Notes: generated by a model from the sequence alone, not told the origin. A stretch of DNA of 64,000 bases from Actinomadura spongiicola (GCF_003432485.1 NZ_QVNQ01000002.1:434001-498000), one strand, 5' to 3'; shown: positions 52,255-61,006, numbered from the stretch's first letter. A program made the numbers and translations.

Positions 52255-53142
52255 GTGGCACTCATCGCGCTCGCGGCCGACAAGGGGGCACCGGGCGTCA
52301 CGACCGCGGCCGTCGCGCTCGGCGCCGTGTGGCCGCGTCCCGTGCTGGTCGCGGAGTGCGACCAGGCGGGCGGCGACCTCGTGTACCGGCTCCCGGCCGA
52401 GACCGGGGACGACGCGGACGGCGGCGTGCTCAACCCGTCCCGCGGCCTGCTCAGCCTCGCCGCGACCGCCCGCCGCGGCCTGCGCCCCGACCAGATCGCC
52501 GAGCACTGCCAGCGGCTCGTCGGCGGGCTCGACGTGCTCGTCGGGCTCACCAACGCCGAGCAGGCGCAGGCGATGACCTGGCTGTGGCGTCCCCTCGGCC
52601 GCGCGTTCGCCGGGCTCGCGCCCGTCGACGTGATCGCCGACTGCGGGCGGCTCGGCCCGGACTCGCCGCTGACCGACCTGATGCGGGAGGCCGACCTGGT
52701 CGTCCTGCTCACCCGCGCCACCCTGGAACAGGTCGCGCACCTGCGCGAACGCGTCGCCGCGCTGGCCTCCGACCTGCGCGGCGGCCCGCCCGTCGGGGTG
52801 CTCGTCCTCGCCGACCCGCGCGACTTCCGCGGCTCGATCGCCGAGGTCGCCCGCATCCTGGCCGGGGCCCGCAGACGTCAGGACCCGGACGCCGCGCGGG
52901 AGCCCCCGGCACCGGACGTGACCGTCCTCGGCGGCCTGGCCCTCGACCCGAAGGGCGCCGAGCTGCTGTCGGGCCGCTGGGGCGGACGCCTGGACCGTTC
53001 GCTGCTGATCCGCTCCGCCCGCGAGGTCGCGGGCGACCTCGTCGGACGCCTCCCCTCCGCCGGCGCGCCGGCACCGCCACCACCCCCGTCCGGACCTGCC
53101 ACGGCGTCCGGTCAGACCCCGGCCGCGCAGGGGAGGCGGTAG
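52255..53142 (+). CDS. TadZ/CpaE-like P-loop protein
   Basis: MinD/ParA-type fold: N-terminal ALIALAADKGAPGVTTAAV is a deviant Walker A in which the signature lysine is kept but the GK(T) lysine is Val; VLVAECDQAGGDL and VDVIADCGRLG supply switch-like aspartates. 295 residues with a disordered Pro-rich end. TadZ/CpaE places the pilus machinery at a cell site. GTG at 52255, two bases after the SAF gene, and immediately followed by tadA, so part of the same operon. The altered P-loop suggests weak or no ATP hydrolysis; I believe a Val at this place is common in the actinobacterial branch but cannot check. Confidence 0.8.
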   Translation: MALIALAADKGAPGVTTAAVALGAVWPRPVLVAECDQAGGDLVYRLPAETGDDADGGVLNPSRGLLSLAATARRGLRPDQIAEHCQRLVGGLDVLVGLTNAEQAQAMTWLWRPLGRAFAGLAPVDVIADCGRLGPDSPLTDLMREADLVVLLTRATLEQVAHLRERVAALASDLRGGPPVGVLVLADPRDFRGSIAEVARILAGARRRQDPDAAREPPAPDVTVLGGLALDPKGAELLSGRWGGRLDRSLLIRSAREVAGDLVGRLPSAGAPAPPPPPSGPATASGQTPAAQGRR

Positions 53143-54441
53143 ATGGACCACGGGCTCGTCAAACGGCTGCGGCAGGAGGTCGGCGACCGGCTGGCGCAGC
53201 AGCGCCGCCTGGACGCCGCCAACGGCCTGCCGTCGATGACCGGCGAGGACGAGCGGCAGTTCGCCCGCGCGCTCATCGGCCAGGTCCTGGAGGAGTTCGC
53301 CCGCGGCGAGATCACCTCGGGGCGCCGTCCGCCCAACGCCGAAGAGGAGGAGGCGCTCGCCGCCGGGGTGCACGCGGCGCTGTTCGGCGTGGGCCGGCTC
53401 CAGCCGCTGCTGGAGGACCCCGAAATCGAGAACATCGACGTCAACGGCTGCGACCGCGTGTTCCTCGGCTACGCCGACGGGCGCGAGGTCATGGGCGAAC
53501 CGGTCGCCGAGAGCGACGAGGAACTGGTCGAGCTGATCCAGATCCTCGCCGCGTACAGCGGGCTGTCGTCGCGCCCGTTCGACACCGCGAACCCGCAGCT
53601 CGACCTGCGCCTGCCGGACGGCTCGCGGCTGTCGGCGGTGATGGACGTGACGGTCCGTCCCGCGCTGTCGATCCGCCGCGCCCGGCTCGGCAAGGTGTTC
53701 CTCGCCGACCTGGTCGGCAACGGCACGTTCCCGCAGGAACTCGGGCACTTCTTCCGCGCCGCCGTCCACGCCCGCAAGAACATCATGATCGCGGGGGCGA
53801 CCAACGCGGGGAAGACGACGCTGCTGCGCGCCGTCGCGAACGAGATCCCGCCGCACGAGCGGCTCATCACCGTCGAACGCGCCCTCGAACTCGGCCTGGA
53901 CGCCTTTCCCGAGCTGCACCCGAACTGTGTCGCCTTCGAGCAGCGGCTGCCGAACCCCGAGGGGCAGGGCGCGATCTCGATGGCGGAGCTGGTGCGCCGG
54001 TCGCTGCGCATGAACCCGTCCCGCGTGATCGTCGGCGAGGTGCTCGGCGACGAGATCGTGACGATGCTGAACGCGATGACGCAGGGCAACGACGGGTCGC
54101 TGTCGACGATCCACGCGAACTCGTCGGTGGAGGTCTTCAACCGCATCGCCACGTACGCGATCCAGTCGGAGGAGCGGCTGCCGGTCGAGGCGACGCACAT
54201 GCTGATCGCGGGCGCGATCGACTTCGTCGTGTTCATCGAGAAGCGCAACGACTACGCCTCCGGCGGGCGGCTGCGCCGCTTCGTGTCGAGCGTCCGGGAG
54301 GTCACGGGCGTGGACGGGCGGGTCCTGTCGTCGGAGGTGTTCGCGCTCGGGAACGGCGGACAGGTCGTCCCGGCCGCCCCGATCCAGTGCGTCGCGGAAC
54401 TCGCCGAACACGGATACGACCCGTCCGCCGGAGGCTGGTGA
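53143..54441 (+). CDS. tadA: TadA/CpaF secretion ATPase
   Basis: VirB11/PilT-class hexameric ATPase that drives assembly of Flp pili. N-terminal domain, then Walker A GATNAGKTTLLRAV, Asp box ERLITVERALELGLDAF, Walker B-region RMNPSRVIVGEVLGDE and His box GNDGSLSTIHANSS. 432 residues. ATG at 53143 directly abuts the stop of the TadZ-like gene. This is the only ATPase of the locus with fully intact motifs. Its stop overlaps tadB. Confidence 0.95.
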   Translation: MDHGLVKRLRQEVGDRLAQQRRLDAANGLPSMTGEDERQFARALIGQVLEEFARGEITSGRRPPNAEEEEALAAGVHAALFGVGRLQPLLEDPEIENIDVNGCDRVFLGYADGREVMGEPVAESDEELVELIQILAAYSGLSSRPFDTANPQLDLRLPDGSRLSAVMDVTVRPALSIRRARLGKVFLADLVGNGTFPQELGHFFRAAVHARKNIMIAGATNAGKTTLLRAVANEIPPHERLITVERALELGLDAFPELHPNCVAFEQRLPNPEGQGAISMAELVRRSLRMNPSRVIVGEVLGDEIVTMLNAMTQGNDGSLSTIHANSSVEVFNRIATYAIQSEERLPVEATHMLIAGAIDFVVFIEKRNDYASGGRLRRFVSSVREVTGVDGRVLSSEVFALGNGGQVVPAAPIQCVAELAEHGYDPSAGGW

Positions 54442-55382
54442 TGTACACGCCGGACGTCCTGCTCGCGATCGTCGCGGGCGCCGTGGCGGGCGGCGGGCTG
54501 ATCCTGCTCGTCGCGGCGCTGCGCGGGCTGCCGGTGGGATCTCTGCCCGGCGGGCGGCGGCTCCCACGCGGGCGACGCCGCGAGGACCTCGTCCGGACGC
54601 TCACGACCCGCACGGCCGTCGCCGTCGTCGCCGGAATGGCCGTCCTGGTCGTGACGCGGTGGCCGATCGCCGCCGCGGGCACCGGCGCGCTCGTCCTCGC
54701 CTGGAACGGCCTCGCGGGCGGCGCGTCCGAGGAACGCCGCGGCATGGCGCGCCTGGAGGGCCTCGCCGCGTGGACGGAGTCGCTCCGCGACACCATCGCC
54801 GGGGCGGTCGGCCTCGAACAGGCCATCCCCGCCTCGCAGCGCGCCGCCGCGCCCGCCCTCCAGCAGCCGCTCCGCAACCTCGTCGACCGGTTGCACACCC
54901 GCGTCCCGATGCCGGAGGCGCTGCGCCGGTTCGCCGACGACCTGGACGACCCGTCCGCCGACCTGGTGATCGCCGCGCTGATCCTCAACGCCAAGCTCCG
55001 CGGCCCCGGCCTGCGCGACATGCTGGGCGCGCTCGCCACCTCCGCCCGCGCCGAGCTGGACATGCGGCGCCGGGTGGAGGCCGACCGGCGGTCCACGCGG
55101 CGCAGCGTCCGCATCGTCGTCGCCGTCTCCGTCGGGACCGCCCTGGCCCTCGCCGTGTTCAACCACTCCTACGTCGAACCGTACGACGACTTCCTCGGGC
55201 AGCTCGTCCTGTGCGTCGTCGTCGCCCTGTACGGAGCGGCGTTCCTGTGGCTGCGGCGCCTGTCGAAGTACGAACTGCCGGGACGTTTCCTCAGCGAGCC
55301 CCGCAAACCGGCTGAGCCGGGCGTGCCCGACGAGGTGCCGAGCACCGTCGCGGGCTGGCAGGGAGGCGGTGGGACGTCGTGA
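54441..55382 (+). CDS. tadB: TadB inner-membrane platform protein
   Basis: T2SSF-type membrane protein: two N-terminal helices (VLLAIVAGAVAGGGLILLVAAL; a second at about 53-75), a cytoplasmic four-helix T2SSF domain (EGLAAWTESLRDTIAGAVGLEQAI; PSADLVIAALILNAKLRG), and two C-terminal helices. 313 residues. ATG at 54441 shares its A with the TGA of tadA. It overlaps tadC by GTGA. With TadC it forms the platform for pilus assembly. Confidence 0.93.
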   Translation: MYTPDVLLAIVAGAVAGGGLILLVAALRGLPVGSLPGGRRLPRGRRREDLVRTLTTRTAVAVVAGMAVLVVTRWPIAAAGTGALVLAWNGLAGGASEERRGMARLEGLAAWTESLRDTIAGAVGLEQAIPASQRAAAPALQQPLRNLVDRLHTRVPMPEALRRFADDLDDPSADLVIAALILNAKLRGPGLRDMLGALATSARAELDMRRRVEADRRSTRRSVRIVVAVSVGTALALAVFNHSYVEPYDDFLGQLVLCVVVALYGAAFLWLRRLSKYELPGRFLSEPRKPAEPGVPDEVPSTVAGWQGGGGTS

Positions 55383-56305
55383 ACGGCCTGAACGCCGCGC
55401 TGCTCGCCGGCTCCGTCATCGGCCTCGGCGTGTACCTCCTCGTCCGGGCGCTGTTCCCGCAGCGTCCCGGCCTCGCCGCCCGGATGGCCGCGCTCGACGC
55501 CACCCGCCGCCGCGATCTGGAGGAGCAGGCGGCCGGACGGCTGTCCCCGACGCTGGAGAAGGTCGGCGGCGTCCGCGCCAGGCTCGGGAAGGAGCTGGCG
55601 CGGTTCTGCGAGTCGCGGGGCTGGCGGCTGCGTTCGATCCGCGCCGACCTCGCCATCACCGAACGGTCCCTGGAGGCGTTCCTCGCGACGAAGTTCCTGC
55701 TGCCCGCCGCCGCGCTGCTGTTCATCCCGCTGATCGTCGCCTACTTCACGCTGCTCGGGCTCGGCTCGTCCGTCGCGGTCCCGGTCTGGGTCTGCGTGCT
55801 GTTCGCCGTGATCGTCTTCTTCTTCCCCGACATGCAGCTCCGGCAGGAGGCGCAGGCCCGCAGGCAGGACTTCCGGCACGTCGTCGGCGCGTTCCTCGAC
55901 CTCGTCTCGATGAACCTCGCGGGCGGACGCGGCGTCCCCGAGGCGCTGATGACCGCCTCGAACGTCGGCGCCGGCTGGGCGATGCACCGCATCCGGGACG
56001 CCCTGTCCAACGCCCGCATCACCGGTCAGACGCCCTGGCAGTCCCTCGGCCGGCTCGGCGAGGAACTCGACATCACCGAACTGCGCGACCTCGCCGGCGC
56101 GCTCGCCCTCGTCCAGGACGACGGCGCGCAGATCCGCAAGTCCCTCGCGGCGCGCGCCGCGTCCATGCGCAGCCGCGAACTGTCGGAACTGGAGGGCAAG
56201 GCGGGAGAGCGCTCCCAGTCGATGCTCGTCGCGCAACTGTTCCTCTGCGCCGGATTCCTGATCTTCCTGGCCTACCCGGCCCTGATGCGGGTGCTCGCCT
56301 CATGA
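55379..56305 (+). CDS. tadC: TadC inner-membrane platform protein
   Basis: Second T2SSF platform protein: N-terminal helix, paired helices near residues 100-145, the soluble T2SSF bundle (RHVVGAFLDLVSMNLAGGRGVPEALM, in parts: FLDLVSMNLAGGRGVPEAL; TPWQSLGRLGEELDITEL) and a C-terminal helix (MLVAQLFLCAGFLIFLAYPALM). 308 residues. GTG start overlaps tadB. Followed after 63 bases by the Flp pilin gene. Confidence 0.93.
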   Translation: MNGLNAALLAGSVIGLGVYLLVRALFPQRPGLAARMAALDATRRRDLEEQAAGRLSPTLEKVGGVRARLGKELARFCESRGWRLRSIRADLAITERSLEAFLATKFLLPAAALLFIPLIVAYFTLLGLGSSVAVPVWVCVLFAVIVFFFPDMQLRQEAQARRQDFRHVVGAFLDLVSMNLAGGRGVPEALMTASNVGAGWAMHRIRDALSNARITGQTPWQSLGRLGEELDITELRDLAGALALVQDDGAQIRKSLAARAASMRSRELSELEGKAGERSQSMLVAQLFLCAGFLIFLAYPALMRVLAS

Positions 56306-56368
56306 CGTCCACCCCCGACACCGTCGACGCGAACGACACCACCGAACCGGCCCACTGGAGGTGCCACG

Positions 56369-56590
56369 ATGAGTCAGCACAACCCGTTCAACGATCCCGC
56401 CGTCGCCTATCTGCGCGCCGTGCTCGGCACGCGGCTCGCCCGGCTGCGCTCCGACGAGGAACGCGACCGGGGCGCCTCCGCGATCGAATGGGCGATCATC
56501 ACCGCGATCCTGGCGCTACTCGCGATCACCATCGGCGCGATCATCACCCGGAAGGTCACGGACAAGGCCAACACCATCAACACCGGCTGA
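56369..56590 (+). CDS. Flp-type small pilin
   Basis: 73-residue type IVb pilin. A 35-residue polar leader ends in ERDRG, followed by ASAIEWAIITAILALLAITIG: the cut site is between Gly35 and Ala36, with Glu at mature position +5 and Trp at +6 where Tyr is common. The hydrophobic helix is followed by only a dozen residues (KVTDKANTINTG), giving a mature pilin of about 38 residues. The leader is long for a Flp pilin. GGAGG lies eight bases before the ATG at 56369. Probably the major pilus subunit, with the highest expression of the operon. Confidence 0.85.
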   Translation: MSQHNPFNDPAVAYLRAVLGTRLARLRSDEERDRGASAIEWAIITAILALLAITIGAIITRKVTDKANTINTG

Positions 56591-57012
56591 GGCTCCGCTC
56601 CGACGCCGGGGTCTCGTCGATGGAGTGGGCGCTGCTCACACCCGTCCTGATCCTGCTCATGTTCATCGTCGTGCAGTTCGCCATGGTGTTCCACGCCCGC
56701 CATGTCGCGCTCGCGGCGGCGCAGTCGGGCGCCCGTGTCGCGCGGACCTCGCCCGTCGGCGGCGGCTGGCAGGACGCGGCGGCCGTGAAGGCCCGCGACG
56801 ACGCCCGCGCCATCGGCCCCGAACTGCTGGACGGCCTTCAGGTCCGCACCGGCGAGGCCGCCGACGAACGCTGGGTCGAGGTCAGCGGATACGCCGTGTC
56901 GGTCATCCCGTTCATGCGGTTCCACGTCTCGCAACGCTCCCAGGGACCGATCGAGTGCTTCCGCCCGGACGTCGGCGACGGCACCTCGTGCCAGCGAGGG
57001 GCGGGCCCGTGA
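56587..57012 (+). CDS. TadE-like pseudopilin, probably starting at CTG
   Basis: 141 residues if started at CTG 56587, which overlaps the Flp stop as CTGA. The N-terminus LRLRSDAG|VSSMEWALLTPVLILLM then has the processing pattern Gly8|Val9 with Glu at +5, as in TadE. The first ATG (56620) begins inside this motif and would destroy the cut site, and there is no upstream ATG/GTG/TTG that does not run across the Flp gene. The rest is a TadE-like domain (FAMVFHARHVALAAAQSGARVART) with a two-cysteine C-terminus. It overlaps the next gene by GTGA. Confidence 0.75.
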   Translation: MRLRSDAGVSSMEWALLTPVLILLMFIVVQFAMVFHARHVALAAAQSGARVARTSPVGGGWQDAAAVKARDDARAIGPELLDGLQVRTGEAADERWVEVSGYAVSVIPFMRFHVSQRSQGPIECFRPDVGDGTSCQRGAGP

Positions 57013-57440
57013 GACGTTCCGACCGCGGCTCGATGTCCCTGGAGATGGTGCTGGTCACCCCCATCTTCGTGGTGTTCTTACTCTTCCTCACGGCGGTCGG
57101 CCGGATGGTCGACGCGCAGAGCCAGATGGACGGCGCCGCCCGGGACGCGGTGCGCGCCGCCTCCATCGCCCGCAGCGCCGCGTCCGCCCGGAGCCTCGCC
57201 GCCGAGACCGCAGCGTCCGGCCTGCGGGACACCTCATGGTGCGCGGGCGGGCCCAGCGTCCAGACCGACGTGTCCGACTGGCGACCCGGCGGCCGGGTCG
57301 GTGTGACGATCACCTGCGATGTGGACCTCGGCGACCTGTCGTTCATCGGGCTGCCCGGCACCAAACGCCTGCGCGGCGAGGCGATCGCGCCCATCGACAC
57401 GTTCACGTTCCGCGGCACCGACCCCGGAGACGAACCATGA
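57009..57440 (+). CDS. TadE/TadF-like pseudopilin
   Basis: 143 residues. N-terminus VRRSDRG|SMSLEMVLVTPIFVVFLL has the expected cut site (Gly7|Ser8) and Glu at +5. The helix is followed by AVGRMVDAQSQMDGAARDAVRAASIARS, typical of TadE-like proteins, and a C-terminal domain with two cysteines (WCAGGP; ITCDV). GTG overlaps the previous stop. Minor pseudopilin of the Tad system. Confidence 0.87.
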   Translation: MRRSDRGSMSLEMVLVTPIFVVFLLFLTAVGRMVDAQSQMDGAARDAVRAASIARSAASARSLAAETAASGLRDTSWCAGGPSVQTDVSDWRPGGRVGVTITCDVDLGDLSFIGLPGTKRLRGEAIAPIDTFTFRGTDPGDEP

Positions 57441-57862
57441 CCCATCGCGAGCGGGACCGGGGCACGATCGCCCTGTACACGGTGCTGTTCACACCGATCG
57501 TCCTGCTGCTGGCCGGGCTGCTGGTGGACGGCGGCCTCGCCATCCACGCGCGGCAGCGCGCCGCGGACATGGCCGAGCAGGCCGCCCGCGCGGGCGCCGA
57601 CCAGATCGACACCGACGCGCTCCGGCGGACCGGCGAACCCGTCCTCGACCCGGGCCGGGCCCGCGCCGCCGCGTGCGACATGCTCACCGCCTACCGCGAC
57701 CAGGTCACCGCGTCGCGGTGCGACGCCGACGAGCAGGAGGTGGCCGTGACCGTCCAGATCACCGTCCGGCCGCAGTTGCTCGGGATCATTCCCGGGCTCG
57801 GGGAGTTCCGGTTGACGTCCGGCGCGACCGCGCGTCCCGTCACGGGAGGCGATGGGCCGTGA
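57437..57862 (+). CDS. TadG-like pilus-associated protein
   Basis: 141 residues. N-terminus MTHRERDRGTIALYTVLFTPIVLLLAGLLVDGG resembles TadG (in parts: DRGTIALYTVLF; LLAGLLVDGGLAIHARQRA). At the position of Glu +5 there is Tyr (Gly9|Thr10...Tyr14), so it may not be processed as a prepilin. The mature part carries a ADMAEQAARAGADQID helix and two cysteines. ATG overlaps the previous stop as ATGA. The next gene starts within its last 11 bases. Confidence 0.83.
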   Translation: MTHRERDRGTIALYTVLFTPIVLLLAGLLVDGGLAIHARQRAADMAEQAARAGADQIDTDALRRTGEPVLDPGRARAAACDMLTAYRDQVTASRCDADEQEVAVTVQITVRPQLLGIIPGLGEFRLTSGATARPVTGGDGP

Positions 57863-60800
57863 GCCGGAAAGCGAACCGTCCTACGATGAGGGCGACGTCC
57901 ACGCGTGGTGCAGGCAGGGACCGGCGAACGGCAGGGGCGCTATGGTGACGCGGCACGGACAGAGAACCCACGGCACCTCCGGCGGGCGTGGGGGGCCGTC
58001 CCATCGCAGGGCACCGGTCAAGGTCGGGCGCGGCGCGGGCGACGTGCTGGCCGGGATCGGCTCGATCGTCGCGCTGACCGCGCTGGTGGTGGGCGTCCCG
58101 ATCGCGTTGCTGGTCATGTTCGGGTCGCCGCTGCCCGACCAGGTGCCGTCCACGTCCGACCTGACGGGACGGGTGGGGCCCGGCGCGCTCATCGACATCC
58201 TGGCCGCGCTGGTGTGGCTCGCCTGGATCCAGCTCGCGGTCTGCGTGGTCGTCGAGGTGTACGCGGGGATCCGCGGCGTCGGCGTCCCCGCGCGGGTGCC
58301 GCTGGCGGGCGGCGCGCAGTCCCTGGTGCACCGGCTCGTCGTGGCCGCGCTGCTGCTGTTCAGCGCCACGTCCGTGATGGTTCCCGCGTTGTCGGGGGTC
58401 GGCGGGCTGACGCGGTCCGTGGCGCACGCGGAGGAGCTCCAGCAGCCCCCGGCCGCCGCGCCGCAGGGCCCGGCCCTGGCCACCCCCGCCGAGCGGGTCG
58501 CCGCGCAGAACCCGGTGGACGAGTCGGCCACCACCAAGATCTACCGGGTGCGGCCGCCGGAGGGACGCCACCACGAGAGCCTGTGGGAGATCGCCGAGAA
58601 GTGCCTGGGGGACGGGCGCCGCTACAAGGAGATCTTCAAACTCAACAACGACCACGTCCAGCCGGACGGGTCACGGCTCACCATCGCCAGCCTGATCCGG
58701 CCCGGCTGGATCCTGGAGATGCCCGCGGACGCCAAGGGCGCGAAGGTCATTCCGGCCAAGGACCTCAAGGACTACTTCCAGCACGGTCACGCCGTCCCCG
58801 ACAAGCCCGCCAAGCCTGAGAAGCCGCAGCGACCACAAGAGCCGGAGCGGCCCGCGCAGCCGGAGCCGCCGCGCGAGTCGGCGCCGCCGACCCCGCAGCC
58901 ACAGCAGCCCGCCCCACCACCCACCAGCAAACCGCCCGCCACACCACCACCCACCACACAACCTCCGGCGGCGTCGCAGCCGCCCGCCGCCAAGCCCCCG
59001 GCCTCAAAGCCCCCGGCGTCCAAGCCCCCGGCTTCGAAGGCTCCGGCGCCCAAGCCCCCGACGTCGGAGACCCCGGTGTCGCAGTTGCCCGACGCGCGGC
59101 CGTCGGCGTCGCAGGAGGAGACCGACCGGCTCGACATCGGCTGGCCGCACGGGCTCGCGGCCGGTGCGCTGATCGGCTCCGGGCTGCTCGTCGTCCTCGG
59201 CCGGCGCCGCCGCGCCCAGATGTGGAACCGCGAACCCGGCGCCATGATCGCGCGACCGCGGGGCGGCGCGGCCCTGGCCGAGCGGGCGCTGCGGCTCGGC
59301 GCCGACGACGACGCGGCGCGCCTGCTCGACCTCGGTTTGCGGCACCTGTCCAAGTCGATGGCGGCGGGCGGCCGTCCGCTGCCGACCGTGTACGGCGTGC
59401 ATCTCGCCGGCGCGCAGAGCCTCGACCTGTGGATCGCGCCCGCCGACCGGAACCCGCCCGCGCCGTGGCAGGCGTTCGACGACGGGCAGGTGTGGCGCCT
59501 GTCCGGCGACGCCCTCGCCGGACTCGAGTCGTCCGACCTCGGTGACGTCCTCGCGCCCTACCCCGGCCTGGTCTCGATCGGCACGAACGACAACGGCCGC
59601 ATCCTCGTCGACCTGGAGGCCGCGCACGGCCTGATCGCGTTGCGCGGCCCCGAGGACGTCCGCCGGGCGGCGCTGTCGGCGATCGCGATCGAGCTGGCCA
59701 CCAACCGGTGGTCCGACCACATGCGGATCACGCTCGTCGGGTTCGACGGCGGGCTCGGCGAGGGGCTGCGGGAGATCGCGCCGGACCGGGTCCGGTCCGT
59801 CGCGACGCTTGCGGACGCGCTGCCCGAACTGGAGGGACGCAGCGAGGAGGTGCGGCAGGCGCTCGCCGCGTCGGGGGTCGACTCGGTCCTCACCGGACGG
59901 TGCCGCGGCGTGTTCGGCGAGGCGTGGATGCCGCACTACCTGATCATGGCGGACCAGCCGTCGGAACAGGACGCGGACCGGCTCGTCGCGCTCGCCCGCA
60001 CCGGCACCCGGATGGCCGCGGGCTACCTCGTCCCCGGCGACGTGCAGGGCGCCACCTGGACCTGGGACGTCGACGACGCCGGACGCCTCCAGGCGGGCGT
60101 CCTCGGCTTCGAGGTCGAGGCGCAACTCGTCGAGGACGACGCCTACCGCAACGTGTTCGACCTGTTCAGGACGGCGAGCCGCAACGATTCCGTCCAGCTT
60201 CCCGGCCTCGCCGGGGGCGCGGAGCCGCCGACCGCGCAGCAGTCCTCGGTCGACATCCGCCTGCTCGGCCCGATCGAGGTGGACGCGCCCGGCCCGATGG
60301 ACGAGGACCGCCGCGACCTGTGCACCGAACTGCTGGTGTATCTGGCGGCGCACCCGGAGGGCGTCCACCCGACGGTGCTGTCCGGCGCGATCTGGCCGCG
60401 CGGGGTCCCCGCGGGCGTCCGCGACGCGTGCGTGGCGCGCGTGTCGGACTGGCTCGGCCGGGACGCGCGGGGCCGCCCGAACCTGTACTACGACGAGCGC
60501 GGCCGGATCAGGCTCGGCTCGGAGGTGCGGGTCGACCTCGACGTGTTCCGCTGGCTGGTGTGGCGGTCGGCGGCCGAGCCCGCGTCCGAGACCGCCTACA
60601 TGTCGTACGCGCTGGACCTCGTCCGGGGGCCGCTCCTCGCGGGCCGTCCGCGCGGCCGGTACGCGTGGCTCGCCGACCATGTGCTGGAGTACGAGGCGTC
60701 CGCGCGGGTCATCGACGTCGCGCACCGGCTGGTCGTGCTGCGGCTGGACGAGGGCGACGCGCGGGGAGCGGTGAGCGCGGCGCGCGCCGGGCTGCGGCTC

Positions 60801-60998
60801 GCACCGGACGACGAGGGCCTGTGGCGTGACCTGCTCCGCGCCACCCACGCCACCGGCGACGTCGCGCAGGTCCGGGTGATCGTGGACGAGATGCGCGGCC
60901 GCATCGCCCGGGACCCGCTGTTCGACCGGCTCCAACCCCAAACAGAAGCGCTGGTGGAGGAACTGCTTCCGGACTGGCGCGGCGTCGGATCACGCTGA
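57852..60998 (+). CDS. Membrane protein with LysM and BTAD regulatory domains
   Basis: 1048 residues. Three membrane helices (about 58-85, 112-138, 160-180); a LysM-like wall-binding domain (about 230-290: SLWEIAEKCLGDGRRYKEIF, then LIRPGWILEMP); a Pro/Ala/Lys-rich stretch of about 110 residues with repeats of KPPAS; a fourth helix (AAGALIGSGLLVVLGRRRR); a middle domain without recognisable family; and a C-terminal winged-helix plus BTAD region as in SARP-type activators (VDIRLLGPIEVDAPG; HRLVVLRLDEGDARGAVSAARAGL). If topology is as predicted, LysM faces the wall and BTAD faces the cytoplasm. ATG at 57852 has GGGAGG close upstream; ATG at 57942 is an alternative. Last gene of the tad operon. 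Confidence 0.87.
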   Translation: MGREPESEPSYDEGDVHAWCRQGPANGRGAMVTRHGQRTHGTSGGRGGPSHRRAPVKVGRGAGDVLAGIGSIVALTALVVGVPIALLVMFGSPLPDQVPSTSDLTGRVGPGALIDILAALVWLAWIQLAVCVVVEVYAGIRGVGVPARVPLAGGAQSLVHRLVVAALLLFSATSVMVPALSGVGGLTRSVAHAEELQQPPAAAPQGPALATPAERVAAQNPVDESATTKIYRVRPPEGRHHESLWEIAEKCLGDGRRYKEIFKLNNDHVQPDGSRLTIASLIRPGWILEMPADAKGAKVIPAKDLKDYFQHGHAVPDKPAKPEKPQRPQEPERPAQPEPPRESAPPTPQPQQPAPPPTSKPPATPPPTTQPPAASQPPAAKPPASKPPASKPPASKAPAPKPPTSETPVSQLPDARPSASQEETDRLDIGWPHGLAAGALIGSGLLVVLGRRRRAQMWNREPGAMIARPRGGAALAERALRLGADDDAARLLDLGLRHLSKSMAAGGRPLPTVYGVHLAGAQSLDLWIAPADRNPPAPWQAFDDGQVWRLSGDALAGLESSDLGDVLAPYPGLVSIGTNDNGRILVDLEAAHGLIALRGPEDVRRAALSAIAIELATNRWSDHMRITLVGFDGGLGEGLREIAPDRVRSVATLADALPELEGRSEEVRQALAASGVDSVLTGRCRGVFGEAWMPHYLIMADQPSEQDADRLVALARTGTRMAAGYLVPGDVQGATWTWDVDDAGRLQAGVLGFEVEAQLVEDDAYRNVFDLFRTASRNDSVQLPGLAGGAEPPTAQQSSVDIRLLGPIEVDAPGPMDEDRRDLCTELLVYLAAHPEGVHPTVLSGAIWPRGVPAGVRDACVARVSDWLGRDARGRPNLYYDERGRIRLGSEVRVDLDVFRWLVWRSAAEPASETAYMSYALDLVRGPLLAGRPRGRYAWLADHVLEYEASARVIDVAHRLVVLRLDEGDARGAVSAARAGLRLAPDDEGLWRDLLRATHATGDVAQVRVIVDEMRGRIARDPLFDRLQPQTEALVEELLPDWRGVGSR

Positions 60999-61006
60999 GC
61001 CGCGCT

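Noticed and set aside
51838..54567. 909-codon minus-strand ORF opposite the tad genes
   Set aside because: Shadow of the TadZ/TadA/TadB frames, which have intact motifs.
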